Assembly: GCF_000002235.5 (NCBI RefSeq)
Contig: NW_022145613.1
Span: forward strand, 4,886,447-4,950,446
Source of the DNA: Strongylocentrotus purpuratus
Taxonomy: Eukaryota; Echinodermata; Echinoidea; Camarodonta; Strongylocentrotidae
DNA length: 64,000 nt
Direction of reading: 5' to 3'
In this document: piece after piece, positions 1 to 12,099 of the stretch
Layout of the letters: every line of letters starts with the position of its first letter
Numbering within the stretch: the stretch's first letter is position 1
Notes under the pieces: model-generated
Told to the model about the DNA's origin: nothing
The model's input: only the letters and a program-made list of their open reading frames with translations
Database searches by the model: none
Made by a program: the position numbers and the translations under genes

Positions 1-490
1 CTCGGACGGTTTATTAGCCAGTCCATTACGCTAATGGTTTACTTCACCTCATCAAAAGGGATCTGAGCAACTTTGAGAGGGCGGTAATGAAGAGTAGGAG
101 TAAAGACCGAAGAAGTGTATGTACATCCTTTCTGGAGAAAGTGATTCTTGGAAGAAGGGGGAAACCTGATCTAGAGCATTAACTGCATATTAAACAGGGA
201 GCAGTCTGGGTAGCAAGGTGCAGTGGTTAAATACTTACAACAACCCAAACAATTATAAATAGATCAAAGTACTGTGCAGAATTTCCTTTTTAAGGCTTAA
301 AAGATATGGTGTGTTCACCGCATTACAATTATATAGAAAACATAATCAATAGAGACAGAGTACTTTGAGTATAACACAAACTAATAAAAAGTTAGTAAGG
401 GATGCAAAGGGAAAAGGGAAAAGGGAAAAGGGAAAAGGGAAAAAAGAGGCAAAGGGGAAATTGCTATAATTAAATAAATGGAGACCAGGA

Positions 491-522
<32 letters not shown>

Positions 523-1324
523 ACAATGATTGCAATTAAGCAACAAAGTTCTGTTCCCAAAAGGTAAAGCAAGGCTATAATAATACCATGTCAAGAAAAT
601 AAAAATAATGACAATAGGGAAAGGAACGATATTGTACAATTTAGGACTTAATCATTTGAATGTCAAATGGATGATGTAATACTTGCACGAAGGCATAATA
701 TACAACAGTCCCACTAAAAATGTAACACAACTAAACCTATGAACAACTACAAATGATAAAAAGGACTGCTAAAAAAAACATAAACTATATTGAATTGAAA
801 GATCTTTGAGAAAGGGGTCAACAGGACTTGCGGTTAAATCCCCTCTGAACCTGCAGAATAGCTTTTGAATCAGTCACGTAGATGATTCATTACAGAACAA
901 TAAGAATTTTCTGATACCCTTTTCATGAGGAAATCATGTGATCAATCAATTCTTGGTGCAGTCCAATTTCAATTACCCCCCGGGGACGAAGGAGAGGATT
1001 TCCCTCCTGATGGCAATTAATACACCAGTTTTCGCCAATCTTGTTTCTTATTCCATTTTGGCGTGCCTCTGAAGCGGACAGAGTAGGTTGTTTGAAAGCA
1101 GAATCGGTTAACTTGTATTGAATGATGGACAGTAAATGCAATTAAGAGTTTTAGAATTGTCCTATATTCTGTAGCCTCTTGGCAGTTCCTGTAACGAGAC
1201 ACTAAAATTATGGTAACATCGTGCATACTACTTTTCTAAGCAAATGTTACTGAATAGAGAGAAAGAAAAAGACAAGGAAGGGGACGGCCACAAAGATACA
1301 GAAAAAAACTAATGACAGAAAAAA
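1..1324. other. Intergenic or intronic, no gene seen
   Basis: Apart from the microsatellites at 405-522 I see no feature. A 72-codon minus frame at 923-1141 has an ordinary-looking composition (IGENWCINCHQEGNP) but lacks clear splice sites; it could be a decayed transposon fragment. Confidence 0.4.
405..522. repeat. Purine microsatellites
   Basis: (GGGAAAA)n at about 405-446 and (GAAA)n at about 491-522. Read on the minus strand they give Phe/Leu/Ser frames that are not genes. Confidence 0.9.
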
Positions 1325-2377
1325 CTAGATGGAATTTTGACTGCGCGCAGTCGAAAATGATGCCTCCGCCATAGAGCAATTTAAACAAGTTTGGAGTTTA
1401 AATCTCCAGTGGTTCTTGAGATATCATGATAACAATCTCAATGTATGGAATTTCATAAGTTGACCTCGGTGACCCTTGACCTTTGACCTACGTGCTCCAA
1501 AATCTAATCAGATTGTCTTCCTATGGTGATACACACTATCATTAAGTTTGAAGTTTAAATCTCCAGTGGTTCTTGAGATATTATGATATGGTGATACATA
1601 CTATCATTAAGTTTGAAGTGAAAATTCTCCAGTGGTTCTTGAGATATCGCGATAACGATCTCAATGTATGGAATTTCATAAGTTGACCTCTGTGACCCTT
1701 GACCTTTGACCTACGTGCTCCAAAATCTAATCAGATTGTCTTCCTATGGTGATACACACTATCATTAAGTTTGAAGTTTAAATCTCCAGTGGTTCTTGAG
1801 ATATTATGATAACAATCTCAATGTATGGAATTTCATAAGTTGACCTCTGTGACCCTTGACCTTTGACCTACGTGCTCCAAAATCTAATCAGATCGTCTTC
1901 CTATGGTGATACATACTATCCTTAAGTTTGAAGTTTTTACATCTCCAGTGGTTCTTGAGATATCATGATAACAATCTCAAGGTATGGAATTTCATAAGTT
2001 GACCTCTATGACCCTTGACCTTTGACCTACGTGCTCCAAAATGTAATCAGATTGTCTTCCTATGGTGATACACACTATCATTAAGTTTGAAGTTTAAATC
2101 TCCAGTGGTTCTTGAGATATTATGATAACAATCTCAATGTATGGAATTTCATAAGTTGACCTCTGTGACCTTTGACCTTTGACATACGTGCTCCAAAATC
2201 TAATCAGATCGTCTTCCTATGGTGATACATACTATCCTTAAGTTTGAAGTTTAAATCTTAAATGGTTCTTGAGATATTGTGATAACGGTCAAACGGGACG
2301 GACGTACGGACGTACGGACGGACAACCCGAAAACATGATGCCTCCGGCACCACCTTCGGTGGCGGAGGCATAAAAAT
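1325..2377 (-). mobile_element. Helitron-like non-autonomous element with tandem repeats, copy 1
   Basis: About 1.05 kb, nearly identical to 16570-17614. Read on the minus strand, its 3' end has a palindromic hairpin (GACTGCGCGCAGTC), ten bases, then CTAG followed by T in the flank, as in Helitron 3' termini. The other end has a hairpin (GCCTCCGCCACC with loop CGAAGG) next to a short GGAC/GTAC microsatellite. The interior is about five copies of a 157-159 bp unit; one interval is longer by about 66 bp. A short motif, ATGCCTCCGCCA, is found near both ends as an inverted repeat. This layout matches Helentron-associated or pearl-like elements of marine invertebrates. The 5' end does not begin with TC, so the exact subclass is uncertain. 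It carries no protein. Confidence 0.75.
1461..2185 (-). repeat. Nuclear-receptor half-site arrays in tandem units (copy 1)
   Basis: Each tandem unit holds, on the minus strand, AGGTCA-n1-AGGTCA-n1-GGGTCA-n3-AGGTCA, immediately after an ACGT core. Arrays lie at 1461-1489, 1684-1712, 1841-1869, 2000-2028 and 2157-2185; the last is degenerate in its first half-site, and the first and fourth have one changed base in the spacer or half-site. A direct repeat with one-base spacing (DR1) is the consensus for HNF4, RXR and COUP-TF class receptors. Whether anything binds here is unknown. Confidence 0.7.
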
Positions 2378-4560
2378 AGTAGGCCAACTGACAATTTGAC
2401 ATAAAAGATTATGTTGACAAAGTATAAAGAGGAAAAGAATTCAGCAAAATTAGTGAAAGTACGAAACAAATTAGAAGGAAAAAATGTAATCATAATCGGG
2501 AGCAAAAGCAATTACCAGTAGTGTAAGCTTTAGTTCCACTAACTCCAGATCTACTGTAGATTACCACAGCCAATCCTTATGGATTTATTGAAAAATCCCC
2601 ATAAGTTAAGATATTGACTCCTAATAACACCAAGAGGGGCGCTAACTCATATACTTTCATATGAATTTAGAATACTTTTGGCTCTAAACAGATTATAGGT
2701 ATCTAATAGCCCCAGAGAATATAAATTAGATGCACAAGCAAATCGAAGGAATAGTATTCTACAAGAATATACATGTACATGCAGTACAGTAGTTGTGGTC
2801 CAGTGAATAAATCATTTGACCATGGACGGCAACAAGGTACTGATAAACTGAGGATCTATTGGTACTCTTGGATTGAATTTTCGTGATTATCGCTATGCGT
2901 TTAATTATCCGGCATAATGTTAAACAAGTCATGATTGTTCATCCTGAGGATATTCCATGTAAAATACACTAACTTAAAAATTGAAGTTCAATATGAATTA
3001 CCTGTGCGACACAATATTTCATTTCTGTCCTTTGCCCCCCCCCCCCCCACCCCTCAAAAGGGAAAATTAGCATAGAACCCACAAATTTGTAACATCATAT
3101 ATTCTTCTTCAACATACTTAGAAGTATTTAGGGAAATTAAATAAAAGTAAATGTGGCTTCTGAATAGACTAGTGATGGACTTGTTCCTACAAACACATGA
3201 AAATAATTGCAAATTTTAAAAAGGGCCTTGCCATATGATAATTTTTTCCTCCTTAATGTATCATCTCATCACCTTAATCTATTCGGATGGAGATTTAGGT
3301 CTTTTAACAATGCATTTGTTTTGGGGAGAAGGGTGTTAATCGTCCCCTTTAAAGAAAATTGTATTGCTTAATTTGGTCAGTTTCTTTGAGGGGTTTCCCC
3401 TCATTCCGCTAAGACACTAGAAGAGGGTGTTACACAGTCTCAGATTTCACTGATTAACAACCTGCCTCCAGGCTATCTTGAAACAGTTGTTAGAGATCGT
3501 ATTACCTGCGGTTACATCAATCCTGCTCTACAGAGGATAACGGCTCAACAAGATGAAAGCATCGGCTGGGAGATTGAACAAATTACGACCCATACTGCCA
3601 GGATGTGAACACTTTCTAAACCTTTCATACTTTGATGTCTATGCAGCCCATCCTTTGATGTACAGTAGCCGAGTGACCCCGATCATTTTTTCCCTTCCAT
3701 GTATACTCCACTAGTCACATATCACTGATGATAATACAAGTAAGAAAAACTAGAACTGCAATTGTGTTAGAACGATATGCATGCCATGACGTCCATATCT
3801 GCTATCCCTGATCCTGATACAGAATGAAGATCTTTTTCATCAATATGCATTGAACGATGCTTGACTTACTTTCTATTTTTTTTTCATAATCAAAGTAATT
3901 AAGCAAGCCTTTATATTCATCATCAAATTCTGACAATCAATCTTGGCAGACAGTTGTCATTTATAAATAATACATGTGTACCAGATTTCATAGACATACA
4001 ATAAGTATTTAAAGCTCATTAATTTAGAGCAAGTTGAACATTGGAGCGTGAAATGATGAGATAAAGATACCTTGGAAATTTGAGACAAAAATGGAATTGG
4101 TATGAGAAAGTTATGGCATTTTTGTTTGTTTTTAGGGGTCAATTGCTAGAGAATTTTGGTGACTTTTAAAACAAACAGGGAGTATGTTTTGCAACTAATG
4201 CAAACTACAATACATACTACTAAATTGCACATCTTAAATGTTCCTAATATATGTTTTGGTAAGATAAAATCATCTCTTAAGAGGGCCATTACTTGAATCA
4301 GTCCAAGTCTAACTTCTTGGACATCTAACTGAACATGTGTTATAGAATAAACATGCGTTTCTATGGTATGTCAATTCTTAAGACTTATAAGATGGTTTGG
4401 TTTTAACAAAAACTGGTACGGTATTTAATCATTTCAGTGTACACAGAGTTCCCTCTCACTACACACAAAGAAAGACAACAACAAAAACTACCTGAGGCTA
4501 GTACAAAAGGGGCACTTCATAAACATTTCAGAGAAAAAAAACTTGTAGCAATATTCTTAC
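2378..4560. other. No gene seen
   Basis: AT-rich DNA with a C run near 3036-3050. If the exon at 4561-4780 is real, the downstream exon should be in this interval or beyond the window edge, but I could not identify one. Confidence 0.4.
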
Positions 4561-4780
4561 CTTTAGGTTTAGACCCCTTTGGGTTGCTAAGCGACCGTAT
4601 TCGGAAGGGATTGGGGGAGGAGCCAGTAACATCCAGGGACATGAATCGGGACCTGGTCCTGGGTGTGTCCCGTTTCTCTGCCTGCACCCGGCCTGATCTT
4701 CCAAATGCAGATGACCCCCCTAAGAGTTCACTGATGGCCTCGTGGTCAGCAAAGAGGGGGACATGGCTCTCTAGATCCTC
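4561..4780 (-). CDS. Candidate internal coding exon, Ser/Arg-rich, unknown protein
   Basis: Reading the minus strand, a pyrimidine-rich tract leads to an acceptor (TGGTCTACAG|GAGGATC, exon from 4780) and the exon closes at a donor (CCTAAAG|GTAAGAA, last base 4561). The 220-base exon is open in phase 0 and ends in phase 1. It codes for about 73 residues starting EDLESHVPLFADHEAISELL and continuing into a Ser/Arg/Pro-rich stretch that includes TPRTRSRFMSLDV. GC content is clearly above the flanking DNA, as expected of an exon. There are no hydrophobic segments; the later part looks disordered with possible basophilic kinase sites (RSRFMS). I do not recognise the family. It may be exon 2 of the gene starting at 44193, since phase and strand agree. 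The next exon downstream, which must supply two bases of a Gly codon, was not found in the remaining 4.5 kb. Confidence 0.6.
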
Positions 4781-5214
4781 CTGTAGACCAGAAACAAAAT
4801 AGAAATTCATCGATTAATAACAAGAAAAATTAAACCCGGTACATAGAGACAGCTCAAGGGAGACAGTATGAAAGCTTATTTTAAGTCTTATTATGCTTGA
4901 TGTTGATGGATGTAAATGTACTTGAATTCTGTTATTTTACTGTTACTTCTTAAATCTATTCATATGTAACACCAGTGGATGTGGAGAACCTCGTGACAGA
5001 ATGGAAATTCTTTCAGGTAATCCTCAGGCGTCCACTGATTGCATTTTCACCGTCTCATAACTCTTTCATGTTATATGCTCTGTGTTGTCATTTCTATTTG
5101 TTTATACATGTACGGTACCTGGAAATAAAATAAATAAAATAAATTAAAAAATGTATAGGCAGGTTGTCTTTATATACATGTACAGGATCATGTAGTTCAG
5201 GTTACAGTATGACG

Positions 5215-5775
5215 GGTAAAAAATATTTACAGGCGAAGTTCATCCTATATTAAATTGATTTAATAAAAGCAGAAAAATGAGAGAAAAAATAAGTGAAAGT
5301 TTGAGCAATATACAATTAAAAATAGGAAAGTTATGATTTTTTAAAGTTGTCATCAGTGAAACACAATTAAGCAACACTATGACATATCTTGCGAGCTCCT
5401 CTCCAATTTGCTCTGTGCAGAAAATTTCATAAAATTTCAATTTATTTGTTACTGATGACAGAATAGATTTGTTTCATATCTAGGGTTTGAATAAAAACAT
5501 ATGAAATAAATATATTTAGGGTGAATGTATGACTTAAATATTTCTTAAGGGAAAATGTAATTTTTTGTTGTTTAAATACAGGGCGAAAGGGAGGGTAGCT
5601 TGCAAAAAAAATCACAGAGTAAACAATCTATGTTTGTTTGGTCGCACCTTCAAAAAATCATTACTTTCTTATTTTTAATCGGTATTTGCTCAAACTTTCA
5701 CAGACCTTTTTTTCTCTATTTGTCTGCTTCTATTAAAACCAACTGAACACCAGGGTGGACTTCCCCTTTAAAGTA
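5215..5775. repeat. Diverged inverted repeat, about 560 bp
   Basis: About 100 bases at 5233-5340 reappear inverted at 5645-5745 (shared TTGCTCAAACTTTCAC and CTATTTTTAAT words) with moderate identity. Outer ends resemble GAAGTTCATCC and GGACTTCCCC. Likely an old TIR element. Confidence 0.5.
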
Positions 5776-6552
5776 TTTTTGCTCGTGGTAGAAACAAGAT
5801 GATCTAATTCCAATAAATGTAAAATGGTCTAACACCAACCACTTGGACTTCTTGTTGCCAAGATATCAGTTACAAGGTGACCCCATTCCACGTAACTATT
5901 TATGCAAACAGTGAATAATCGTAGCAGAGCTCTCTCTCATTACACTTGGATTACAGAGTTGCAGAGATATCCAATTGAGAAGACCCTAACCAAAATTTCT
6001 CTAGAAGAATATTGCATTAAATGCATTTGTGTGTCTAATGATGCAGTGATTACTAACCACAACAACAACAGCAACTGACAGATCCTCGTTTTAATCACTC
6101 TCCGGCTAATTTTGATTAGTATACCGGTACTATTGGTTCACATGTTTTGTAGGCCCTGGCCGTGTGTCTTTGTGCGAGGCTTTTTATCAAATTAATTGAA
6201 ATCAACTCAAGTTTATCCATTGCCTAAAGTAATCAGTAGATTAATTTGGTAATCAAAGGATAAAATAATTCATCACGGTTTATTCGCTTGGTCTCAACTT
6301 TTACAATTTTTCCTGAGGTGGTAGGAAAGTGCCAGGATACAATAATTTTGGTATTTAAAAAAGATCTTGATTATGCCTATATCTATTCAGAGATGCAGTA
6401 GAAAGATCTTACTGCAAATTTTCAAGCATGATGATGATCAAGGGACTCCTCCCCCTTCCTCCCTCCCCCTTTCCCCACCCCACCAATATTATATACTATC
6501 AAAAGACCCCAAGATAATATGCAATAGTATACAAATAATGAATGCTTATGAG

Positions 6553-6674
6553 TTCAATAGTGCAAATATTATCATGAGTTGAAAGAGTAGCGTTCTATTC
6601 AATGAGGCGTCATTCGAGTTGAATAGAATTAACGTTAATCTTTCAACAAATGAAAAATATTCGCACTATTGAAC
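6553..6674. repeat. Inverted repeat, ~50-bp arms
   Basis: GTTCAATAGTGCAAATATT on the left is mirrored by AATATTCGCACTATTGAAC on the right, with TTGAAAGA and ATTCTATTCAA also paired inside. Related words (ACGTTAATCTTTCAACAAAT) recur at about 6722-6742. Confidence 0.65.
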
Positions 6675-9330
6675 GAAAGAAAAACATTCAATATTTGTTT
6701 TATACAACATAGATCTTAATAGAACGTTAATCTTTCAACAAATTATGCTTTGCTCCTTATATTAAAGATAAATTAAAGTTGGAGTCAGGCCTTCTCGATT
6801 ACATTCAGATTGCCTTCACGTCAGATGCATGCAGCTATAAATACAATGGGATACACGCAGGGCAGAGAGGTACGCAGTCTGCATATAACCAAATATGCAC
6901 ACTCGTTGAATAGTACTAAGGCAAATAGTACTAAAATTGCACACCCGTGCAATAGTATATTCATTGAATATCATGTGACCAACAATCCTCCAATCAAATG
7001 ACAAAGATCTACTTAGGAGTTGTATAATACAGTTTAATATCATAGTAATGATATAGCACGTAACAATAGTACATTACACATCTCCACACAAATTTAGCTA
7101 GTCTGGAGTACTCTGTATACATCAATATCAAATATTATTCATCTATCTTTTCATTTCAAGAAAATGAAGAGAGAAGAAATAATTCATGACTCTACTAAAG
7201 CAATGAACAAACATTACTTCATCATGCCATCTATACCTGGCTTACCAGAGATGACGTTTTGCTATGACGACTCATCCTGATGTATTCATCATCCAAACGC
7301 AAAACACATTAGATTTGTCATCCACTCCTCATGCACATATGATCCCTTTTAAAAGTTCAAGAAATTTCTTTGGCCCGTCTTCTCCACAAGACAAGATTCT
7401 ACCTAACATCCATCAACCTGTTTTGTTAATTTCATGCACATTGCCTCATCTTGAAATAATTGCACGGAATTCTTGATGTCCATTATGATCGAGTTCTTGT
7501 CAGTCTGGAGCCTGAAGCATGATGAACTTTTGAATAGTTTTATTCCATGCCTGCTGGCCTATTAATTTCCTTCAGTCGCTTTTTCAAGATGGTTGTCCAC
7601 TGTTGGAGAGCTCTCACACATCAGAATGATCAGATGTAGACAAAAAAAGATGAAATAATCATAGGAGTGGGATGATCAAGTAGAATGTCTAGATTGGAAA
7701 TGATGCCAGATAAATGGATTAATACACATCGGTGATGCAAACGAATGTCAAATCTTTCAAGTTCCAAGTGTTTTGAAAGATAAATAGAGCAAACTTTTTA
7801 TTCCTTTTATTGGAACGAGCAATATCCGACAGTTTTACATCAAAATCTGGTAAAGGCAAACCAATGGTTAATGAGTACCTCTTCTTCAAACAGATATAGC
7901 GTTGTCAACACTGCATGATTGCTGCATCGCACTTGAATGGAAATTTGAGCTCCTGTCTAATGTAAACATTAGCTAGAGTTAATTGAACAATACTTCAACG
8001 GGTGCATCCAAATGCTCGTTGTCAATTAAGCAATCTGCTTGATGATTTTTTTTGCGACTATGTCGTCCTCTCTCAACACATCGTAAACACATTCACACTG
8101 GTATTTCACAGTTCCGCGTCTGTCTCAGATTTAAGACAACTGTATTGTGATTGTCTTATCACAAATGCAATCTGTTAGTATCCAAAGTGCCTAAGAAGGT
8201 AATGAAGTGACGTCCAGAATCTGTCCCAATACATGAACAGCCCTTAGCTCTGATGAGTACACTGTATGTCTTCCTCCAGGTGTGATTGGGTTAAACTTGT
8301 GTCCTGCCGTAAGCTTGATTGAACAGGCATCGGTTCATATAATCCCTTGCTGTATGTCCCGGGAGCACTCTCCTTCACCTCACGGAAGAGCGTATTTTTT
8401 AAAAACACCTGTTTATAGTTCCAAGGCATTCTTCATTTGTGCTGGGCACAATAAAAGTGAAATGATGGCTATTCAATATTGTGCCGAGGGTGTGCAGTCA
8501 CGTACCTCCCTGGTTATACCCCCCTTCCCTTTGAATCGGGAATATAAAAGACAATAATTAGTCTAAGTAATAGCCATATTTGAGTAGCTAATTCTAATTA
8601 CAAAGAGTTACTGTCAAAAATTTCCAAATCATCAACTCTGGTATGAATCAAGACAGTATAGAAGTAACATACCATAAAAAAACAATAGCCAGTTAAGATC
8701 ACTAGTAACAAAAATTAAATTTGTAAAAAGATTAGTAGAGGATCTTTTGTCTTCCCCAGTGTCTATTGCACTGCATGCTAGAACAACATCAGACTATATC
8801 TACAGTGCGCAGCATCACAGCAGGTGTCATGCAGGTACATATACATGTATATCACAGGTGCTAGTACCTATACATGTACTCAATAATGATTTTTATGAAA
8901 TTAGTATTTCTGTTCTATCTTTTAGCAAAACTCTCGGTCTAAAGAAACAGACTAACTGCTGGATCAATTGCGACAGCTACAACTGTTTCATCACACAGTT
9001 AATACTTCTTGCTTTAACCTCTTTCTGATTGCCATTCTTGTCTGACAATAGGCTATTCACCTCCTAACGATCAATAGTCCCATTCCACCATTCATGAATC
9101 TTGCCAAGGCCCAATTGGGGAGTATTGGAGGGTGGGAAGATCAATAGGTCATGCTGGGTCTTTGTCAGATTATGTAATGTTCAGAACACCTTTTGAGAGG
9201 ATGAGAATGTATTATGCTCTTGATGGTGCCTTAATGGCAACAAACCTTTGGAAAGAGGAATACAAACAGGGAAAACAACAACAAGTTGGTATAGCTAGGA
9301 AGCAAACAGGGAAGGTAGAGGAAAAAGAAA
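6675..9330. other. No gene seen
   Basis: Unique-looking AT-rich DNA with short chance frames and several ACATGTA words. No splice-bounded coding stretch was recognised. Confidence 0.4.
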
Positions 9331-9420
9331 CGTGGGGGGGGGGGGTGGGGGGTGTAGGAGGGTGTAGGGGTGGATGTAGGAGGGTGTAGGTGGGGGCGTA
9401 GGAGGGTGTAGTTGGGGCCT
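9331..9420 (+). repeat. G-rich minisatellite
   Basis: A run of 12-13 G, then GGGTGTAGGAGG-type units of about 11-18 bp. Several runs of three or more G allow quadruplex folding on this strand. Confidence 0.8.
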
Positions 9421-9702
9421 TGGGGTGATCAGGAAATTATAAAGTCTGTATCTATAGATTAATTATTTAGGAATACCAGTAGTTTTTTTTCAATATATTC
9501 AGTTTTGTAGGCTTACCAGTTATTTGAGGCATTGCAAGACAAGACTATTTTTGGTTCCACCATTATTATTCCTATCTGTTGCCTTTAAAAACAAGAATCT
9601 TTACTAGCGAGTATTGTTGCATTAACTTACTATTAACAATAAACATGAGACTCTTATGGGTGAGCATTGCTGCATCAATGGGACCATATGGAACACTGCA
9701 AG

Positions 9703-9970
9703 AATAATAATAGGCATTTCTATAGCGCCGTCTATCTAGAAATTCTATTCTGAGGCGCATTTATTATTACCCCGGCTCTAGCCTAGCTGCCATTACAGTG
9801 CTCTAGCATTTCAAGGAATTAATTCCTGCCAGGTACCCATTTACCTCACCTGGGTCCAGTGTGGCAAATGAGGATAAATGCCTTGCCAACGGAGTAGTGC
9901 CGTATAGGGGATCGAACCACAACCTTTGAATTTCATGTTGAGTGCTTAAACCATTTGACTACGACACTTC
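9703..9970 (-). mobile_element. tRNA-derived SINE, full length
   Basis: Read on the minus strand it starts with a tRNA-like head carrying an A box-like GTAGTCAAATGG and a B box GGTTCGATCCC, followed by a core ending near CCAGGTGAGGTAAATGGG and a tail of TATTATTATT. The same core occurs at 63255-63447 and 25438-25760, and as a fragment at 30531-30575. Pol III promoter boxes in the right order and a simple-repeat tail support a SINE. No clear target duplication was seen. Confidence 0.72.
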
Positions 9971-10619
9971 TAAGAATCACCTATTGCAGTCATTATGATA
10001 CTAGGCAAGATGTATCACAGTGGCAATGAAGTTTGAATCTTTGAATTATTTTATTCTTTGGAGAAAAAAAAATCTTTAAACACAGACTCTTACGAGTAAG
10101 AATTGCTGCCAATGAATGACCATATCAGTTCAAAATACATCTACTTGACTCCTCATAAGACGTGTGACAGTGTGGGTGAAGTGTTGATCGCTGGTATCAA
10201 GTGTCAAAGAGGGTGTCCTTTGAGCCTGTCTATCGGTTCCATCCCATTGACCTCATTGATGAGAAGACATGATGGGCGCCACTTCTTACATCTTTCTCTT
10301 TCTATCACTTACTCTTCTATTTTCCCCTCTCGCTCTATTTCTCGCTTTCTCCATCTCCACAATTCTCTCTCTCTCTCTCTCTTTCTCCTCTCCCCTCTCT
10401 CTTTCTCTCTACATTTATCTTTCTCTTTTTTCTCCCTTTTCCTGTCTTTCTCACAAATTTTCTCATAATTAGATACTGGATAGGGAGCAAAAATATATCC
10501 TCACTCTCAAACGGACAGATTACATATTCCTTCACAATTTTTTCTCAAAAAAGCCTCTTTTTTTGGTGGTCAAAAAGATGTACATTATCCATTTTATCCC
10601 TTTCAAAGATACAGTATAG

Positions 10620-10781
10620 TATTAATGACTGCTTTGAGAGAAATAGTTGTTTTTATACGCTCAAGGGAAGGTTAGAATTGTGCTATTACCCGAGGCGTGC
10701 CGAGGGCAATAGCCCAATTGTAACCTTCCCGAGAGGGTATAAAAACAACTATTTCTCGAATATTAAAGCAGTCATTAATAC
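10620..10781. repeat. Foldback repeat, two ~80-bp arms
   Basis: The left arm (TATTAATGACTGC, then GAGAAATAGTTGTTTTTATA, then GGGAAGGTTA) reappears in reverse complement on the right, with a centre near the GAGGCGTGCCGAG block. Arms have small indels. The sequence resembles the CTATTACCC-type palindromic repeats seen widely in marine invertebrates; that comparison is from memory. Confidence 0.7.
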
Positions 10782-10840
10782 TTTTATATGCCAAAAAAAA
10801 ATAAAAAATAAATAAAATTAAAAAAAAAAAAAAACTTTTG

Positions 10841-10925
10841 TCGAAGATGGGATTCGATCTCTTGCGTACAAAAGGTGATGAAACTAAAATCACCGCCTTA
10901 AACCGCTCGGCTTTCGCGCTCTGTT
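10841..10925 (-). mobile_element. tRNA-Leu/Ser-like relic
   Basis: Read on the minus strand, AAGCCGAGCGGTTTAAGGCG has the D-arm shape of type II tRNAs, followed by a variable region and a B box-like GATCGAATCCC. The anticodon loop and acceptor stem do not close properly, so I treat it as a tRNA-derived repeat and not a functional gene. It sits directly beside the foldback at 10620-10781, separated by an A-rich tract. Confidence 0.5.
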
Positions 10926-11249
10926 ACCATACATAGCATTTTATTTTTATATATACATTAAAATGGATTGAAAACGGCTTCGCATGGTGGATGCTTCGCG
11001 GCTGCTCCATTAAACAGGCCCTTCTTTTACTTTTGCAATGCATATTGGCACAAATTTAGATCAAGATCTATCGGCAGATGTTGTTTTTTTGTTTTTGGAA
11101 GTTTATTTTCGTCTTCATGTCAACAATGCAAGATAAAATTGTCAGTAAGATCGATCGAGAATCAATTGTATTGAAATTACCGACTAATTCTTCGCACACG
11201 TACGGTATCCTCGATCGCTCAGACCATTTTTTAATATGTAAACCTATGG

Positions 11250-11345
11250 GGTAACCATGGAGACTGAACTATTTTCCCAATAACCATGGTTACTGGGATT
11301 ATAGAACTGTTTTAACCATGGTTACTGGGAATTTTACAGAAATAG
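11250..11345. repeat. AACCATGGTTACTGGGA short repeats
   Basis: Two exact copies of AACCATGGTTACTGGGA and one partial copy occur within 100 bases. The core TAACCATGGTTA is itself a palindrome. A CCAATCAGATGGCTGG stretch follows. Probably the inner part of a repeat that also includes the foldback at 10620-10781. Confidence 0.5.
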
Positions 11346-12099
11346 TTGAAGTTTATGAATGCAATTTCGACCAATCAGATGGCTGGATTTCTTAAGTGAG
11401 GTATATAATACAGTCTATCATACACACCTGGCTACACTCATTTTCTCATAATGATACAACCTGGTTCACATGTCTGTAATATCTGCACAAAACAGTAATA
11501 GGAAGAGGTCCATCAAGTTAATAGTAAAAGGCAAATATTTTTCCAGCTGGTAGGCAGAATACATCTGTTATATTAAAAACTAAACAGAACCGAGAGAGAA
11601 CAAACAAAAATGACAGAACAATCAATTATATGCCGAATTAAACACGTACATTTGGTCAAGTGTTAAGTTATCTACATGTATTTACAATGTACAAGGTGTA
11701 ACCCATTAGCTGCGACATTCATGATATATGCTCATGTGATACATTGCTTTCACATCAAATTAACTAGTAATTGTAATGTTATTGTGTATTTATACATAAC
11801 TATACATGTGCTCTTTACATCATCCTAGGTGGTGCACTGCACACAATCTACGATATATCATTTATGTTGTTGTTTTTTTTGTTTTTTGTTGTTGAACAGC
11901 ATTTCTCTTTTCACGAGTTACATTTTACTTTTAGTTCACTTCCTAGTTTAAAAAGAATTATAAATCAGGCACAGTGGGTACATCTAGGTAAAATAATATA
12001 TTTCAGTATTAAAACAAATGTTTGATGTGGCAAATATTCAATTTAACTAACAAAGTGGTTTTACAATTAACAGGGGTGATATTGAGCACTAAAAAAAAA

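Noticed and set aside
923..1141. 72-codon minus frame as an exon or zinc-binding domain
   Set aside because: A single CxxC (CINC) and no clear splice sites or family match; too weak to call.
1461..2185. CRISPR-like array
   Set aside because: The units are full tandem repeats of ~157 bp without unique spacers, in a eukaryotic mobile element.
4437..4802. 121-codon plus-strand frame
   Set aside because: It is the antisense of the minus-strand exon at 4561-4780, which has matching splice sites.
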